NCBI GenBank assembly: GCA_030374805.1
Contig: JARGSG010000074.1
Location: 248,001-312,000, forward strand
DNA from: Gracilaria gracilis
Taxonomy: Eukaryota; Rhodophyta; Florideophyceae; Gracilariales; Gracilariaceae
DNA: 64,000 nt
Direction of reading: 5' to 3'
Shown here: piece by piece, positions 53,864-64,000 of the stretch
Numbering within the stretch: position 1 is the first letter of the stretch
How the letters are laid out: each line of letters starts with the position of its first letter
The notes under the pieces: generated by a model
Databases searched by the model: none
Told to the model about the DNA's origin: nothing
Seen by the model: only the letters and a program-made list of their open reading frames with translations
Made by a program: the position numbers and the translations under genes

Positions 53864-55000
53864 CTACCTCCGTTTCCACCAAGCTATCAAGTCATGACCG
53901 CGTAGGTTTGATGTACCCGGTGACGCCGTTTCTATATAAGAATCCATCTCATTCTTGACGTCCATTTCTAATGTTGATTCCTCCTCAAAGCCATGGCTGG
54001 AGCTCTCGAAGTCCGTAAAACTCCACATTTCTCTAGCTCGTTCGTGGGATACGGGAGGAAGTGTGGCTGCACTGGACGCGGCTGGGGTGAGGGATTGCGC
54101 AGAGTCGGGATGTTTAATGGCCTCTTTCATGCAGAGTTCGAAAACGAAGTCGTGCACATCTTTGCGACGGATGTGTGCAGCATCAGAGTTCATGATAAAA
54201 GTGAGACACCGAAGTTTGCGGTGCACTGGACGGAGAAATGTTTGCGTTTCGAGAAGGTACGAACGTGGCGTACCATTATAGCCGTGAAAGAAGCACCTCA
54301 TCACAGCGTCCCGGAGCAGCTTTATTTTATACTTCGTGACCCCACACAATTGATCTGGAAACGTGCTGCCTGTTTGTTCCTTTATTTGCAAATACGATGG
54401 CTCCGAAGGGTCGAAGATGCGCAGTGGTTTGCTGTCATCGAGGAGTATAGTCTTGAGGTAACACAATCGCAAAAATGATTGAACAGGCGCAAAACACTGA
54501 GAGCTTTGTGCCTGCCGTATACATTCGGCCACTGGCAACATCCATGAGAAGAGCTCCATTACCACTGGCAACATTCACGAGAAAAGCTTCATTGTTGCTA
54601 TGTACATTTACAGTATGGTTTTCTTGACTGTTTCGGAATGAACTGAAATGGGAAACTCATCCAGATGATCGACCATAGAAACAAACCTCCGAAATTCTTT
54701 GCACTCTACGAAGGAAAACGGTAGTGGCATTCGTATAATAAGTTTAACCAAATTCAAGAGGTGATAACGACACGGTGTGAATCGTAGAAATAGTTGCTTC
54801 TCTTCTGAGACTTTAGATTTGAAAATTGTTTTTCCCTTAATGACAGCTTGGGTACTATTGGATATAAGCTTATGCTTGTTTCGCAAGTGGTCGGTGATAT
54901 TTGAAAAGCTTTGACAAGACGTCTGGAGCTTCTGCACTTTCGAACAAGACATGCGCATTTCTGGTTTCTCGTCAAAGTATGCTGTATTACAACTCCACAA
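53864..55000 (-). pseudogene. hAT transposase remnant with BED finger, catalytic core deleted
   Basis: The frame 54608-55000 starts with a BED-type zinc finger (CSKVQKLQTSCQSFSNITDH, then LRNKH) and a region matching hAT N-termini (PFSFVECKEFRRFVSMVDHL). The frame 53864-54574 holds the end of the protein, with the dimerisation-domain signature DLIAWWKRR. Together they give about 365 residues, whereas hAT transposases usually have 600 or more. The RNase H-like core with its catalytic residues is missing at the 54574-54608 junction. The element is an internally deleted, non-autonomous copy. Confidence 0.75.
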
Positions 55001-55510
55001 TCATACATAGATGAGCTTCTCGATATTTGTGATGGAAATGGGACAAATGGTTTGCTGCTTGGAGGATTATACAGAGCAAGGTTGCTTCTAGAAATCATGC
55101 TACCTAGCAGTTTAAAGCAAAGTTCACTTTGATGTCATATTATACTAACCGGCGTTAATGAAATCTTTCAAACGATTTGTTTAACACCTTCTCCCTCCTT
55201 CGTAACATATGCCAATAGTTATTGAATAGCGCTGAATTTGTTCTCCAAATTGATTCCAAATTTCTCAACCATTTCAGAGAACATCAAGAAAGATTAGGAA
55301 AGCAATTACAATATTTTGTAAAAGTAAGTTCAACCATCATGTAATCAAATACATATTCAGATTCTCTGAACCTATAACTGTTTAACAAAGAACTTTTACA
55401 GCAAAACGCTTCAGAGACGTACGAAAGAGAGAGAAAAGTATGAACTTTTTAGACACATCACAAGGCAATCAATGAGTGTAGAAGTATGTCCCAGGAATCC
55501 TATGGAAAAA
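55001..55510. other. AT-rich interval
   Basis: No supported gene; flank of the hAT remnant. Confidence 0.4.
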
Positions 55511-56430
55511 TTACTCATCTACTACTTCGAATTCCTTCAAATTCCTTCCAAGGCCTGCGTAAGAATCAATGAAGGCCTTGAATCGAACATAGAACATTTC
55601 CGCACCGTTTTCCCAAACCAAATTGGAACTTTCAAACCCAGGGTCAACAGCAAATGGAAGATTCAACATAAATTTTGGAAAAACATCTTCATGAGTGTGG
55701 GAACGTAGGGTTTTCAATGATTGTTCAAATCTTAGAAGCTCAAAGTGAAACGTGCTGTACTGCCCGGCCAAATTAGATTTTAACCACTTAGAATGAAGCA
55801 GCTTCACATCTGTCATTGGTTCTGGCCATCGAAGATTCAGCTGTGGAACATTACTTTCTAGAACAACTTGAAGGTGTATGTCCTCATGTGTAACACCAGA
55901 TGGTAGAGGTATTGCCACAGTGCAGCGTCGGGGTGTCGTATGGGGCTCAACCCATGATGAAATCAGATACATGGGCTGAAGAACCCTCTGTCCACAAAGA
56001 GTCGCCGCGGCCTCTTCAGTGGACTTCTCTGATATCTCTAGAGTCTCAGATGAGCTACTTTTGTCATCCAAAAGAAGCCTAGATTTCCCTGCTGGAGAAG
56101 ATTAAACTGGTGTTGATCTTCTGTTCCAATTAGATAAATCTTCTACATTTTTCACAGTTAGTACACAACTTGAAAAGAAAATTAATGTATAATCCGCGTA
56201 CCCTCTTCACCCAATTTCATTTCCTTTACTATTTCGTTGTAACGCTTTCAAAATGTAGGCAAGCGGTACTTTCGGAAAATGCTTTCCGAACTCCAGACGC
56301 TGGCGGCGTCCTCAGATCCCGTCAACTCGCCACTTCTCAATTTTTGGGTTAGCAATTGAATAGCTTTAGAACACCTCGTAAGTCGAGGTAGCTTCTTCGT
56401 GGACTTAGACACAGGTGAAGAGTGTGGCAT
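55511..56430 (-). pseudogene. Decayed gene of unknown family
   Basis: The first part (56248-56430) is LLTQKLRSGELTGSEDAASV with WSSESIFRKYRLPTF. The frame then breaks and resumes from about 56150 (NVEDLSNWNRRSTPV), meets a TAA near 56103, and runs as 186 codons to 55511 (QPMYLISSWVEP, CTVAIPLPSGVTHEDIHLQV). The last part has alternating strands, loosely like a p23/CS-type beta sandwich. The frame from 56071 has no ATG near its start. I recall similar G-E-x-T-G...S-x-x-x-F sequences in transposon-rich algal genomes but cannot name the family. Confidence 0.5.
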
Positions 56431-57540
56431 CTTGAGCTACAAATGATTGCGTTGACTGTCAGGGGTGAACTACAAACCTTGTTCATGTCTAGTTGGTCTT
56501 TTATACTGAGCGTGCTATACCTGTTACGTACATGAGATTTAAGGGAATGTTACCGACACGTCTGCTCTCTGCTTCAATGGGCATAATCACTAAGATAGCC
56601 TAAGGAGGTTCACAAACTATACAAAAACCCTAATAATGATCTCTTTCCTGTGTCGGAAACAATACGGAATGGTTGTAAGGGACATGCACCTATAAGCCTA
56701 CAAGTTACATGACAATTTACAGAAACTCCTTACATACATTTTTGAGCTTCGGGACTCTAAGAAGTACAGGAACGACCCAAGTATCTCTTTGTTATGCAAC
56801 ATAACGAATATAGCGTTGCAGATCTATCTACTATGTACGAAGTTATTTTCCCCTTTTGTAGATCTTTTTCAGTGCTTATGAGTTTGTCGATGGGTATTTC
56901 TACAGATTGAATGCTGCTCGTTCAATACAAGAAGGTATGACCACTGAGCATGAAACTGGTCACCCTGACCACATTGCCCCGAGCGGTATATGTACCCCCT
57001 CAATGATATATACCACACATTCCGAACTTCCTACAACCTAAAATAATGTTCGTTATATAAGGCTCATCTGTGATGTTGCTGCAAATACGGAATGCTGTTT
57101 TTGGGGTAAAGCTCGCTTCGATTGCTAGTTTCAATGTCTACATAAATTGTGACAAAGTCTCCAATAAAACAAACGTAGCGAATATGCCGAAAGTACCGAT
57201 CACCTCACGGCTATAGTGCACATCGCACAGCACCAAGTTTATATGAGAAGTAACGCAAATTTATCTCTTGAAAATGGCGTCAGTGAACCCCGCTTACATT
57301 TCTTTCGGAACCAAATACGATTGTTCTGATTTGATCACATTCGTATCCTAGATGAACAACGTTCTACATTGAATTTGGGTTATGTTCCTGTAATACATTG
57401 ATTTTGGGCAGTAAACCTAAAGAATTTATATAAATTTCATACATTCAAGGTGTCCAACTACACATATCTTGTTCCCTTGAAACAGGTCACAGAATAGTGA
57501 GCCGGGACACTATAGGTGAAGTTATAACCTACAGCTCTCC
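56431..57540. other. AT-rich interval
   Basis: No gene or clear repeat is visible over about 1.1 kb. Confidence 0.45.
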
Positions 57541-57663
57541 GGACAGATGTCCGTGGTCCAGTGGCGCTCCATCAAGGCTCCGATGAAGTGCCACTCGAGT
57601 TCGGTCCGCTTTCCATGCGCCGTGAAAGAAAAAGTAAAAAAAATTAATTTCCACCTGGACAGC
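57541..57663. repeat. Diverged copy of the 58.8-59.2 kb foldback unit
   Basis: It contains GTGGCGCTCCATCA and, inverted, GATGAAGTGCCAC, followed by a GGACAGCGG-like end. It matches the units at 58820-59225 with many changes. Confidence 0.6.
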
Positions 57664-57784
57664 GGCCCCCTCGCGACTGACTCTTGTTTGTAATGTGACG
57701 CTGCGTGTACTTAAGCAGCTTCGCTCTCCTTCCAACTGCCTCGGTAAGCACAACGCTCTGTACCTCCCCGTTACGGGGTCCGGG

Positions 57785-57847
57785 GATCTTTTCTTCTCCT
57801 GTCACAACCAAGCGATCCTCTCGGTTGTGACAGAAGAAAAAAAGATC
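57785..57847. repeat. Hairpin with 25-base arms
   Basis: Left arm 57785-57809 (starting GATCTTTTCTTCT) and right arm 57823-57847 (ending AGAAAAAAAGATC) pair with one or two mismatches around a 13-base loop. Confidence 0.9.
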
Positions 57848-58092
57848 GCCGGAAACTGTATAAGGGAGGTGCTCTTTCCGTCCTTTTTCTGTTGCGCAGA
57901 CGTAGTGGCACACAAGGTACGTTCGACAATTTTGTTCGTTTTCTGTGAATCGCACTAACTGGCGTACTCTTCTATTTTCCATGCTATTGCGTATTCAAGC
58001 CAGAGTCGCCGGACACAGTGTATGCCGCTTCTGCATCCTTGCTTTACCGAGAACATTCGGAAGTGCTTGAGCTGGCAGTGATGGTCGAGTAC

Positions 58093-58500
58093 GATTATTT
58101 GAGTTGTTCAACTCATGTAAATAATCGGCTTTGGCTCTGATAGCCAGCTCAATCACTGTTGGACTGTGGTTATTTATTAGACCGACTAGACTAGACTGCC
58201 TTAGGTCAAACTATCGGAAGTGGTGGAGCTACCGGTGATGGTGGACTACGATTACATGAGTTGTTCAACTCATATAATCGTGTTTAGCCATTACTGATAT
58301 TTCAATCACTGAAGAAGAACAGTTCCCAATATAGTCACTAGAAGAAGGTCGTGACCAGTGATGAGATCTTCTTCTCCGCCAACCACATAATGCTCGTGGT
58401 TGTGGCAAAGGGTGTATTCATTATCGGTCACGACCTTGGGCGCTATAGGAAAATCTACACCATATAAAGTTAGAGAAGGTAGTCGATAGAACTACCTTCT
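58093..58500. repeat. Series of four further hairpins
   Basis: Hairpins are centred on GAGTTGTTCAACTC at 58093-58127 and again at 58249-58280. A nested one runs 58345-58437 (outer AAGGTCGTGACC/GGTCACGACCTT, inner CCAACCAC/GTGGTTGTGG). Another is at 58474-58500 (AGAAGGTAGT/ACTACCTTCT). Loops are short and arms 10-15 bp. Confidence 0.8.
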
Positions 58501-58819
58501 TCGATTTGATAGGATGTAAAGTTTCTGATATAGCGCATATTCCGCGAGATCGATGTGATGTATTATTTGTTTTGCTTTATACATGACCAACAAGCTGCGA
58601 ACTACTTCTATTCTAAACTGTTCTCCGTGCTTATGAAGAGCAATTTTTTTTGCTTTCCAACAAACTCACCGAACGACAGTCACAGGATTTGACGCCCTTA
58701 CGTCCTCCCCGTCATTATAAGAAGATGCCGGGCTTTAAATATTCGTAAAACAATCATAAGTGAAAAACGTCGTCGACAGCGGTCAGAGGTGTCGCCTGGC
58801 TTGATCGGCCACGGCGCGT

Positions 58820-59226
58820 GGACAGCGGTCCGGGGTGGAGTGGCGCTTCATCACGGCACAGATGAAGCGCCACTCCACCGCGGACCGCTGTCCGAAAAAT
58901 TTAATTTTATTTCGTGTGGACAGCGGTCCGGGGTGTCGTCCAGCTTCATCAGCCACGGCGCGTTGACAGCGGTCTGAGGTGGAGTGGCGCTTCATCAGTG
59001 CCGTGATGAAGAGCCACTCCACTCCGGACCGCTGTCCGAAAAATTAAATTTTATTTCGTGTGGACAGCGGTCCGGGGTGTCGGCCAGCTCCATCAGCTAT
59101 GGCGCGTGGACAGCGTTCCAGGGTGTCGTCCAGCTTCATCAGCGACTGCGCATGGACAGCGGTCCGGGGTGGAGTGGCGCTTCATCACGGCACTGATTGA
59201 GCGCCACTCCACGCCGGACCGCTGTG
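58820..59226. repeat. Foldback repeat array
   Basis: Three long inverted repeats (58820-58894, 58965-59036, 59155-59225) share arms starting GACAGCGGTC and GTGGAGTGGCGCTTCATCA, with loops of about 6-8 bp. They are spaced by copies of a GGACAGCGGTCC-GGGGTGTCGTCCA stretch and an AAATTAAATTTTATTT link. Related partial copies continue to about 59355. Confidence 0.9.
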
Positions 59227-59476
59227 TGAAAAATTAAATTTTTTTGCCGTGGACAGCCGTCCGGGGTGTCGTCCAATCTCTTCCGCCACAGCAGGTGGAC
59301 AGCTGTCCGAGGTGTCGTCCAATTTCATCGGCCACTGCGCCTGGACCGCTGTCCATGCCGAAAACTTAACGGACACAATTCACTTTTTGGTCAAAGAATC
59401 GGCTGAGCATTCCTCTAAAACCGCCAAACTCCAGTCTCTACCAACGAGAAGAGGAGGACGAGAAGGTTCTAAAGGG

Positions 59477-62400
59477 ATGAAGATACCGGTGGGAGCAATT
59501 GAGAGGGTTAACATCGTGAATGACTCCGATGACGATGTTTTGGAGGTTATTGGGACTACTAAGGCTTCTCTGGGTGTACCTAAGGGGGATTTGTTCGATG
59601 AAGGAGATAGAGTTCCGTCGGATGAGGTGGACACCACGCTGCCGCTACCGAAGATATCCCTCGCCGACTATGTGCAGCAGCGGTTGACGAAGGATATCGA
59701 GATGATTGAAATCCCGAAGAAGACGGTTCGCAGTGTGAACCTGGCTCACAAGGAGGCCACGAAGATGAAGTGCCGCAACTTTGGTTGGCTTCCCTCCGCC
59801 GCTTCGATTGCCGTTACACTTGTAGGCGACTTGGATGTGAGTGACATCGTTGACGGGAGACTTGTGCTGCCTGTAACACTTATAGACGGATATCACCGAT
59901 TTCTTGTGTTACAGGACCTGCGTGAGGAAGGAGGGAGGCGGGAGGATATAGTGAAGTCTCTGGATGTTGTGTCATGGAGGAGGAAGGATGGTAATCCGAT
60001 GGTCATGAATGAAGTGCTAGGACTTAGCAATCTCCTGAACGAGATGAGCTCCAATGTTCTGAAGATGTCTTTCGCAGACGAGCTTCACAGCACGGTGTCC
60101 TTCGTTGAAAACATCATTGACGAAGGAGGAGTGGATGTGAGGAAGGTGACGCGGAAACAGATAGCGGGCGCGTTGAAAAGAAGTGGGGTTATCGGGGACT
60201 AGAGTATGTGTCACTGGAATCGCTTTGCAGCATTGGCTCTGAAGTTTGTGCAAAGCGAGAGGCTTCTCCAATTCTTTGAGAAGGTGTATGAGGAGGGGCC
60301 GCCGCTGACGCTCACATATGTGTCCAGTGACCTCCTTATGGGACTCGCAGATGGGGAATTCCGTTTCGTCCTCCGTTGCTTGCGATGGCATGTGCGACTG
60401 AGAATGTTCTCTGTAGGGAGGACGGGCCGTTTTGAGGATATGAGGAAGCACTTCTTTCAGTGTGCAATTGGTATTTTGAAGCTTTGCAACATGAATGCCA
60501 AGAGGAAGAATATGACAGTTGAGGATGTGATGCAGACGGTTCTCAAGATTGGAGGAAAGGGGGTATCTGTCTTGGAATATCTCGGGAAGCAAAGAGCCAA
60601 AATAGAGCTCGCGGGAGCAATGCGTTTATGGAACGGGATGGTGTCTAGGAGTGTGAAGACTGCAGGTAACGAGCTAGAACAACACTTTAAAGTACTGCTG
60701 CGAAGTTCAAAGGAGGAGGAGGTTGTAGAGGAGGTTATTGAGGAGGTTGTGGAACCGGAGAGGACGGCCAGGGCTCCATCTGCTGAGGTGGAGAACGATC
60801 CCATGGTGGTGGAAAGCCCTGAACCGGAACCACCGGTGTTCAGACGTAGCACAAAACGTAAGGTGGTTTCGGGTCGCTTGAGAGAAGAGGAGGTTGGACG
60901 GGTTGTGGGGAAGAAGAGGAAAACGAGGAAGAGAACTTCTGTGGTGGCTAATGACGACTAGGATGAAGATGATGTGCAACCTGCCCCGAAGCGAAGAAGG
61001 AAGGGTACGGTGAACACATTTTCTGTGGGCATACCTTTGGAGGTTGTTAACCTGTTCAGGAAAATGACGAGGACTGCATTGAAGAAGTTCTTTAAGGAGC
61101 AGAAAATCAATGTGATGTCGTCCAGTGAGGGCGAGGAGGAGATTGATGGTGGTGAAAAGGATAGTGGATTTGTTGGGGATGAACCGGAGGGAAAGGGGAA
61201 GGAGGAATGTGTAGCTTTGAGGATAACAATCCGAATGTTCTCCCAAAGGGGATGAAGACAGCTGGGGAGTACACCGGGAGATCGTGGGCGAATATGGTGA
61301 GTGCACTGCCGAGTGAGAGGACGGGAGGGAAGAATGCTATGAAACACCAGCACCCGAGGATGGATATGCTTCACCTACGAAAGCAGCATAGGGCGGGGTG
61401 TTTAACGGTGGAGGATTTGAGGGCGGTGCACCATGCGGTGCACTGGCATGCAGCCCGGAATGTGCACAAGGAACTGGGGACTACGAAGGAACCAGTTCTT
61501 GGGGTGAAGCTCCCGTTGAAGGGTAAGCCGAAAGAGGAGGAAGAGGCTCTTTCGATGGTGGCGATGGAGAGGGATGACCTCGCGCGAGAGTATTTTGCCG
61601 CGAAGAGAATGGAGTTGATGGAGAGAAGATTCTGTGTGCTGGGAGAATTTGGAAGTGACGAAGGCATGTCAGTTGAGGCGAAGTAGAGGGGAATGGTGTT
61701 GGATGAAGATGTGACAGAGAATATTTTGGAGTCCTTTCACAAGGATTTCTTGGAACAGCCAGACCATAAGTTAGAGGAGAACCGCAAGAGATGGAACCCT
61801 ATCATCCATGCCGGAGATTGGAAGGACGCCGGGGATAGGATGCAGGGCATTGGGCGATAACCATGAAGAAGGGGATTGTGGATTACATGGAATCGGATGA
61901 GAAGAATGTGATGATGGTGAGAAAGAGGGCGTTATGGTATGCTGGGTTTGGGCAGATAGCAGCCGCTCTTCGTCTGTGTAACAAAAATAGGTCTAAGAAG
62001 AGGATGCATGTGCCGGAAACTGGAGGAAGTGTGTTGTGTACGGGGGAGGGATGCCTGAGGCAGGTGTTGCCCACCGATTTCTGAGGGTTGACGAATGTGG
62101 AGAAAAACAATGGGGAGATTCCAGGATTCTTCATGATGGCCTCCGGGGGGGACTCTTTTATGATATGGGTATGTGAGAGGTCACATAATATGTATGTGAC
62201 GGATGAAAAGAGTTTGAAGAGGCTGTCTCGTACGATGGTTGTGAAGAAGTTCAGGGTTCCACCGTACTCCATGTTGATTGGAAGGGGAGATGTGTTTCAT
62301 GCTGGGGCTGGGTACATGGATGCGCTGGTGAAAGAGAATTGTGTACGGTATCATATGTACTTTGTGCCCGAGGGATACAAGCTCCCTGATGCGGTGCACA

Positions 62401-62633
62401 GGCAGCCTGCTTTTCGGCCCAAATTCTTAGATGAGAAATTTGGACTCGGGGAAGACCCAAACGACCAGCTAAACGAGAAGGAAAGTTCTGTGAGCACCTT
62501 TGAAATGGAGGAAGAGGAAGTTGGAGAGGAAGACTACGAAGAGGAAGATGACAAAGTACAAGGTCACAAGGCGGATAACACGGATAGGGACTACGAGGAG
62601 GGACTGATGATAATGGATTATGAGGAGGACTAG
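59477..62633 (+). pseudogene. Large decayed ORF with ParB-like DGxHR motif and oxygenase-like C-terminus
   Basis: From the ATG at 59477 one frame runs to about 61200 with in-frame TAGs at 60200 and 60959. It then shifts near 61200, meets TAG at 61684, shifts near 61840, and meets TGA at 62082, ending at 62631. The first part has a DGRLVLPVTLIDGYHRFLVL stretch like the DG(Q)HR motif of ParB/Srx-fold proteins. The middle is acidic and basic low complexity (KKRKTRKR). The end has PPYSMLIGRGDVFHAGAGY and VRYHMYFVP, like a cupin or 2-oxoglutarate oxygenase strand pair, and an acidic tail. The product would be about 1050 residues. No family is named with confidence; a transposon origin is likely. 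Confidence 0.5.
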
Positions 62634-62752
62634 ATAAAACATGTAGGGTGTGTAGTTTTATGTGTGTGAGAGCGAGGTGACTTGACTAGTACTGAGAAAT
62701 GAACGAATGTTTTGATATAATGTGAGCATAAAAGGATTGCTGAAGAAAGAAA

Positions 62753-62971
62753 ATGAGTTACAAAGCGTGGGATAAGGAGAGAGAGTATTGTGCGAAGATA
62801 TCTTTTTTACAAAATGAAACCAAAGTAGTACTGGTACTAAAAGAGTATGTGTTTTCTAAGGACATTGACATAGTTGGTGTGAAAAGGGGCAGGGTCAGCC
62901 AAGCCCGCTCTCTTGGTATCCTCGGAGGAAAGGTAGAAGTAAGCATTTCTGAATTCTTACTCAGAGAATGA
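62753..62971 (+). CDS. 72-residue hypothetical ORF
   Basis: ATG at 62753, 72 codons, mixed charged and beta-like sequence, no motif. It overlaps the 3' end of the gene at 62957-63670 by 15 bp on the other strand. It could be chance. Confidence 0.2.
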   Translation: MSYKAWDKEREYCAKISFLQNETKVVLVLKEYVFSKDIDIVGVKRGRVSQARSLGILGGKVEVSISEFLLRE

Positions 62972-63670
62972 GGCGTGGAAGGAGGTAAGAGTGCTGCCGT
63001 AGGCGAGGAGGGATTGTACTGTGGAGGGGATATTGTAGGAGATAGCTGTGTAGGAGGAGACTATGCCGAGTAGTTCCTTCAGTATCGTTGAGACTATGGT
63101 ATTGTAGTGGGTGGCCACGTCATGCATGGTAATAAAGCCGTGGGAGGAACCAACTAGGTTGAATGAAGAGATCCAGGCGAGCTTTTCGTAGTAGGATTTA
63201 GAGAAGGCGTCTTCGTCAACGATATTGCAATTGAGACCTGCGTTAAAGAAGCGTTGTGCTAGTGCGAAAGCCCATTTTCCGGTGACAGTTGTGAGGCCGT
63301 TGGGAGTAAGAGGGGTGACGCCATCTTGTGGAGGTGCAGCGAGAGTGGGTACGGCGATGTAAAGAACTGCTCGTGTGGTGTGATGAAGACCATTTTTTGA
63401 AAGAATGGGAAGAAGGTGGCCGTTCTGAATGAAGACCAAGTCTTGTCTGCGAGATGGAGGGCAGGAGCGAATTAATGTTTCCAACAAGTTGCTCCTGCCG
63501 CAGAAGAAAAAGGGACCTTGCGGAATGCTGTGTGCGGCTATGAAATCTTGGAGTGAAAGAATGGTATCTTGAGGGGTACCGTGGTCGTAAAGCATGGAGC
63601 CAATGCGGCCTCTGCATACAACAATAGCTGGGGTGTGGGAGGAGCGGAGAGAAGAGGAAGGCGAGGTCAT
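62957..63670 (-). CDS. Ketopantoate reductase-like protein (ApbA/PanE C-terminal domain)
   Basis: ATG at 63670, TAA at 62957, 237 residues, intact. The N-terminus reads AIVVCRGRIGSMLYDHG, a modified and short dinucleotide-binding motif (G-R-I-G). The C-terminal half matches the helical ApbA_C domain (GKWAFALAQRFFNAGLNCNI, YYEKLAWISSFNLVGSSHG, HYNTIVSTILKELLGIVSSY). Known ketopantoate reductases make pantoate for vitamin B5 with NADPH and are about 300 residues. This one is shorter and its Rossmann part looks reduced, so the substrate is uncertain. Neighbours are transposon remnants. Confidence 0.75.
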   Translation of the reverse strand: MTSPSSSLRSSHTPAIVVCRGRIGSMLYDHGTPQDTILSLQDFIAAHSIPQGPFFFCGRSNLLETLIRSCPPSRRQDLVFIQNGHLLPILSKNGLHHTTRAVLYIAVPTLAAPPQDGVTPLTPNGLTTVTGKWAFALAQRFFNAGLNCNIVDEDAFSKSYYEKLAWISSFNLVGSSHGFITMHDVATHYNTIVSTILKELLGIVSSYTAISYNIPSTVQSLLAYGSTLTSFHASFSE

Positions 63671-64000
63671 TATGTCGAATTTGTTGGATGCTGTGAGGAT
63701 ATATTGTGCTACAGGAGAGGAAGGGAGAGATGCTTAAGTAGAGAATGGCGTTGCCGATTTATACATCGATAAAGTGGTTTCAGAGGAAAAGATAGTTTTT
63801 ATGACTAAGTAGTTGAAAAAATGAGGTAGGAGGGTATGAAAGGATTAGGACTGATGAATGTGTTTATGAAAGAGATGTGTCGAAATGAAGTATAAAGGGG
63901 AAGATATAATGGTAAGGAGTTAAGGAACGGGCGCTGTGGATTGGTTTTTTGGGATGGTACTGAAAGGAAAAAACGAAAATATGGAAATATCTGGGAGAAA
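63671..64000 (-). promoter_or_regulatory. Promoter region of the reductase-like gene
   Basis: Reading minus, TATAAATC (63756-63763 on the plus strand as GATTTATA) lies about 86 bp before the ATG and is a candidate TATA box. The rest to the window end has no gene. Confidence 0.5.

Noticed and set aside
57529-57982. Overlapping ORFs on both strands across the hairpin
   Set aside because: The frames run through an inverted repeat and a foldback copy; no protein motif is present.
1-64000. Bacterial operons, CRISPR arrays, rRNA genes or riboswitches
   Set aside because: None was seen; repeats are transposon, foldback or minisatellite in type.

Overview
This is a nuclear window from a eukaryote, most likely a red alga of the florideophyte type (for example a Chondrus-like genome). 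That placement is inferred. It rests on a small island of GC-rich, apparently intronless genes (a Hint-domain secreted protein, a PH-domain protein kinase, a CLASP-like protein) set in a large expanse of nested, decayed transposons. There are no bacterial operons, rRNA genes or CRISPR arrays.

Layout. 1-7112: a decayed Ty3/gypsy element (element A, minus strand), cut by the window start. 7304-8762: a decayed DIRS/Ngaro-type RNase H plus tyrosine recombinase. 10985-15480: a second, unrelated Ty3 lineage (element B, minus), abutting a Ty1/copia fragment (15490-16545). 16850-18200: a possible 5' end of another retroelement. 18952-21473: a pogo/CENP-B-like transposase split by an 857-bp GT...AG segment. 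21859-33366: a nearly intact 11.5-kb Ty3 element (element C, minus) with 508-bp LTRs, a 5-bp target duplication, gag, pol, a C-terminal chromodomain and a long antisense ORF. 34600-35690: a 5' fragment of element B. 36394-43968: the gene island. 44933-45716: a Ser/Pro-rich ORF. 47288-51009: a PIF/Harbinger element containing a DEAD-box helicase pseudogene and a nested 415-bp TIR element. 53864-55000: a hAT remnant lacking its core. 55511-56430: a decayed unknown gene. 57541-59226: hairpins and foldback repeats. 59477-62633: a large decayed ORF with a ParB-like DGxHR motif. 62957-63670: an intact ketopantoate-reductase-like gene.

Main discovery candidate. Elements A and C are each saturated with their own short dyad. 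Element A carries about 36 copies of CCG-N2-CGG in about 5.9 kb. Element C carries about 62 copies of ACC-N5-GGT in 11.5 kb, including four in each LTR. Both are over 20-fold above the roughly 1.4 and 2.8 expected by chance. The sites lie in coding sequence, spacer and LTR alike, so codon usage does not explain them. Element C has a long ORF antisense to gag-pol between the integrase end and the 3' LTR, and element A shows the tail of an ORF in the same place and orientation. The inference is a retroelement family in which each member carries a private array of dyad sites, perhaps read by an element-encoded dimeric DNA-binding protein (anti-silencing, copy recognition or chromatin packaging). 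The antisense product is the best candidate for the reader. The counts were made by eye.
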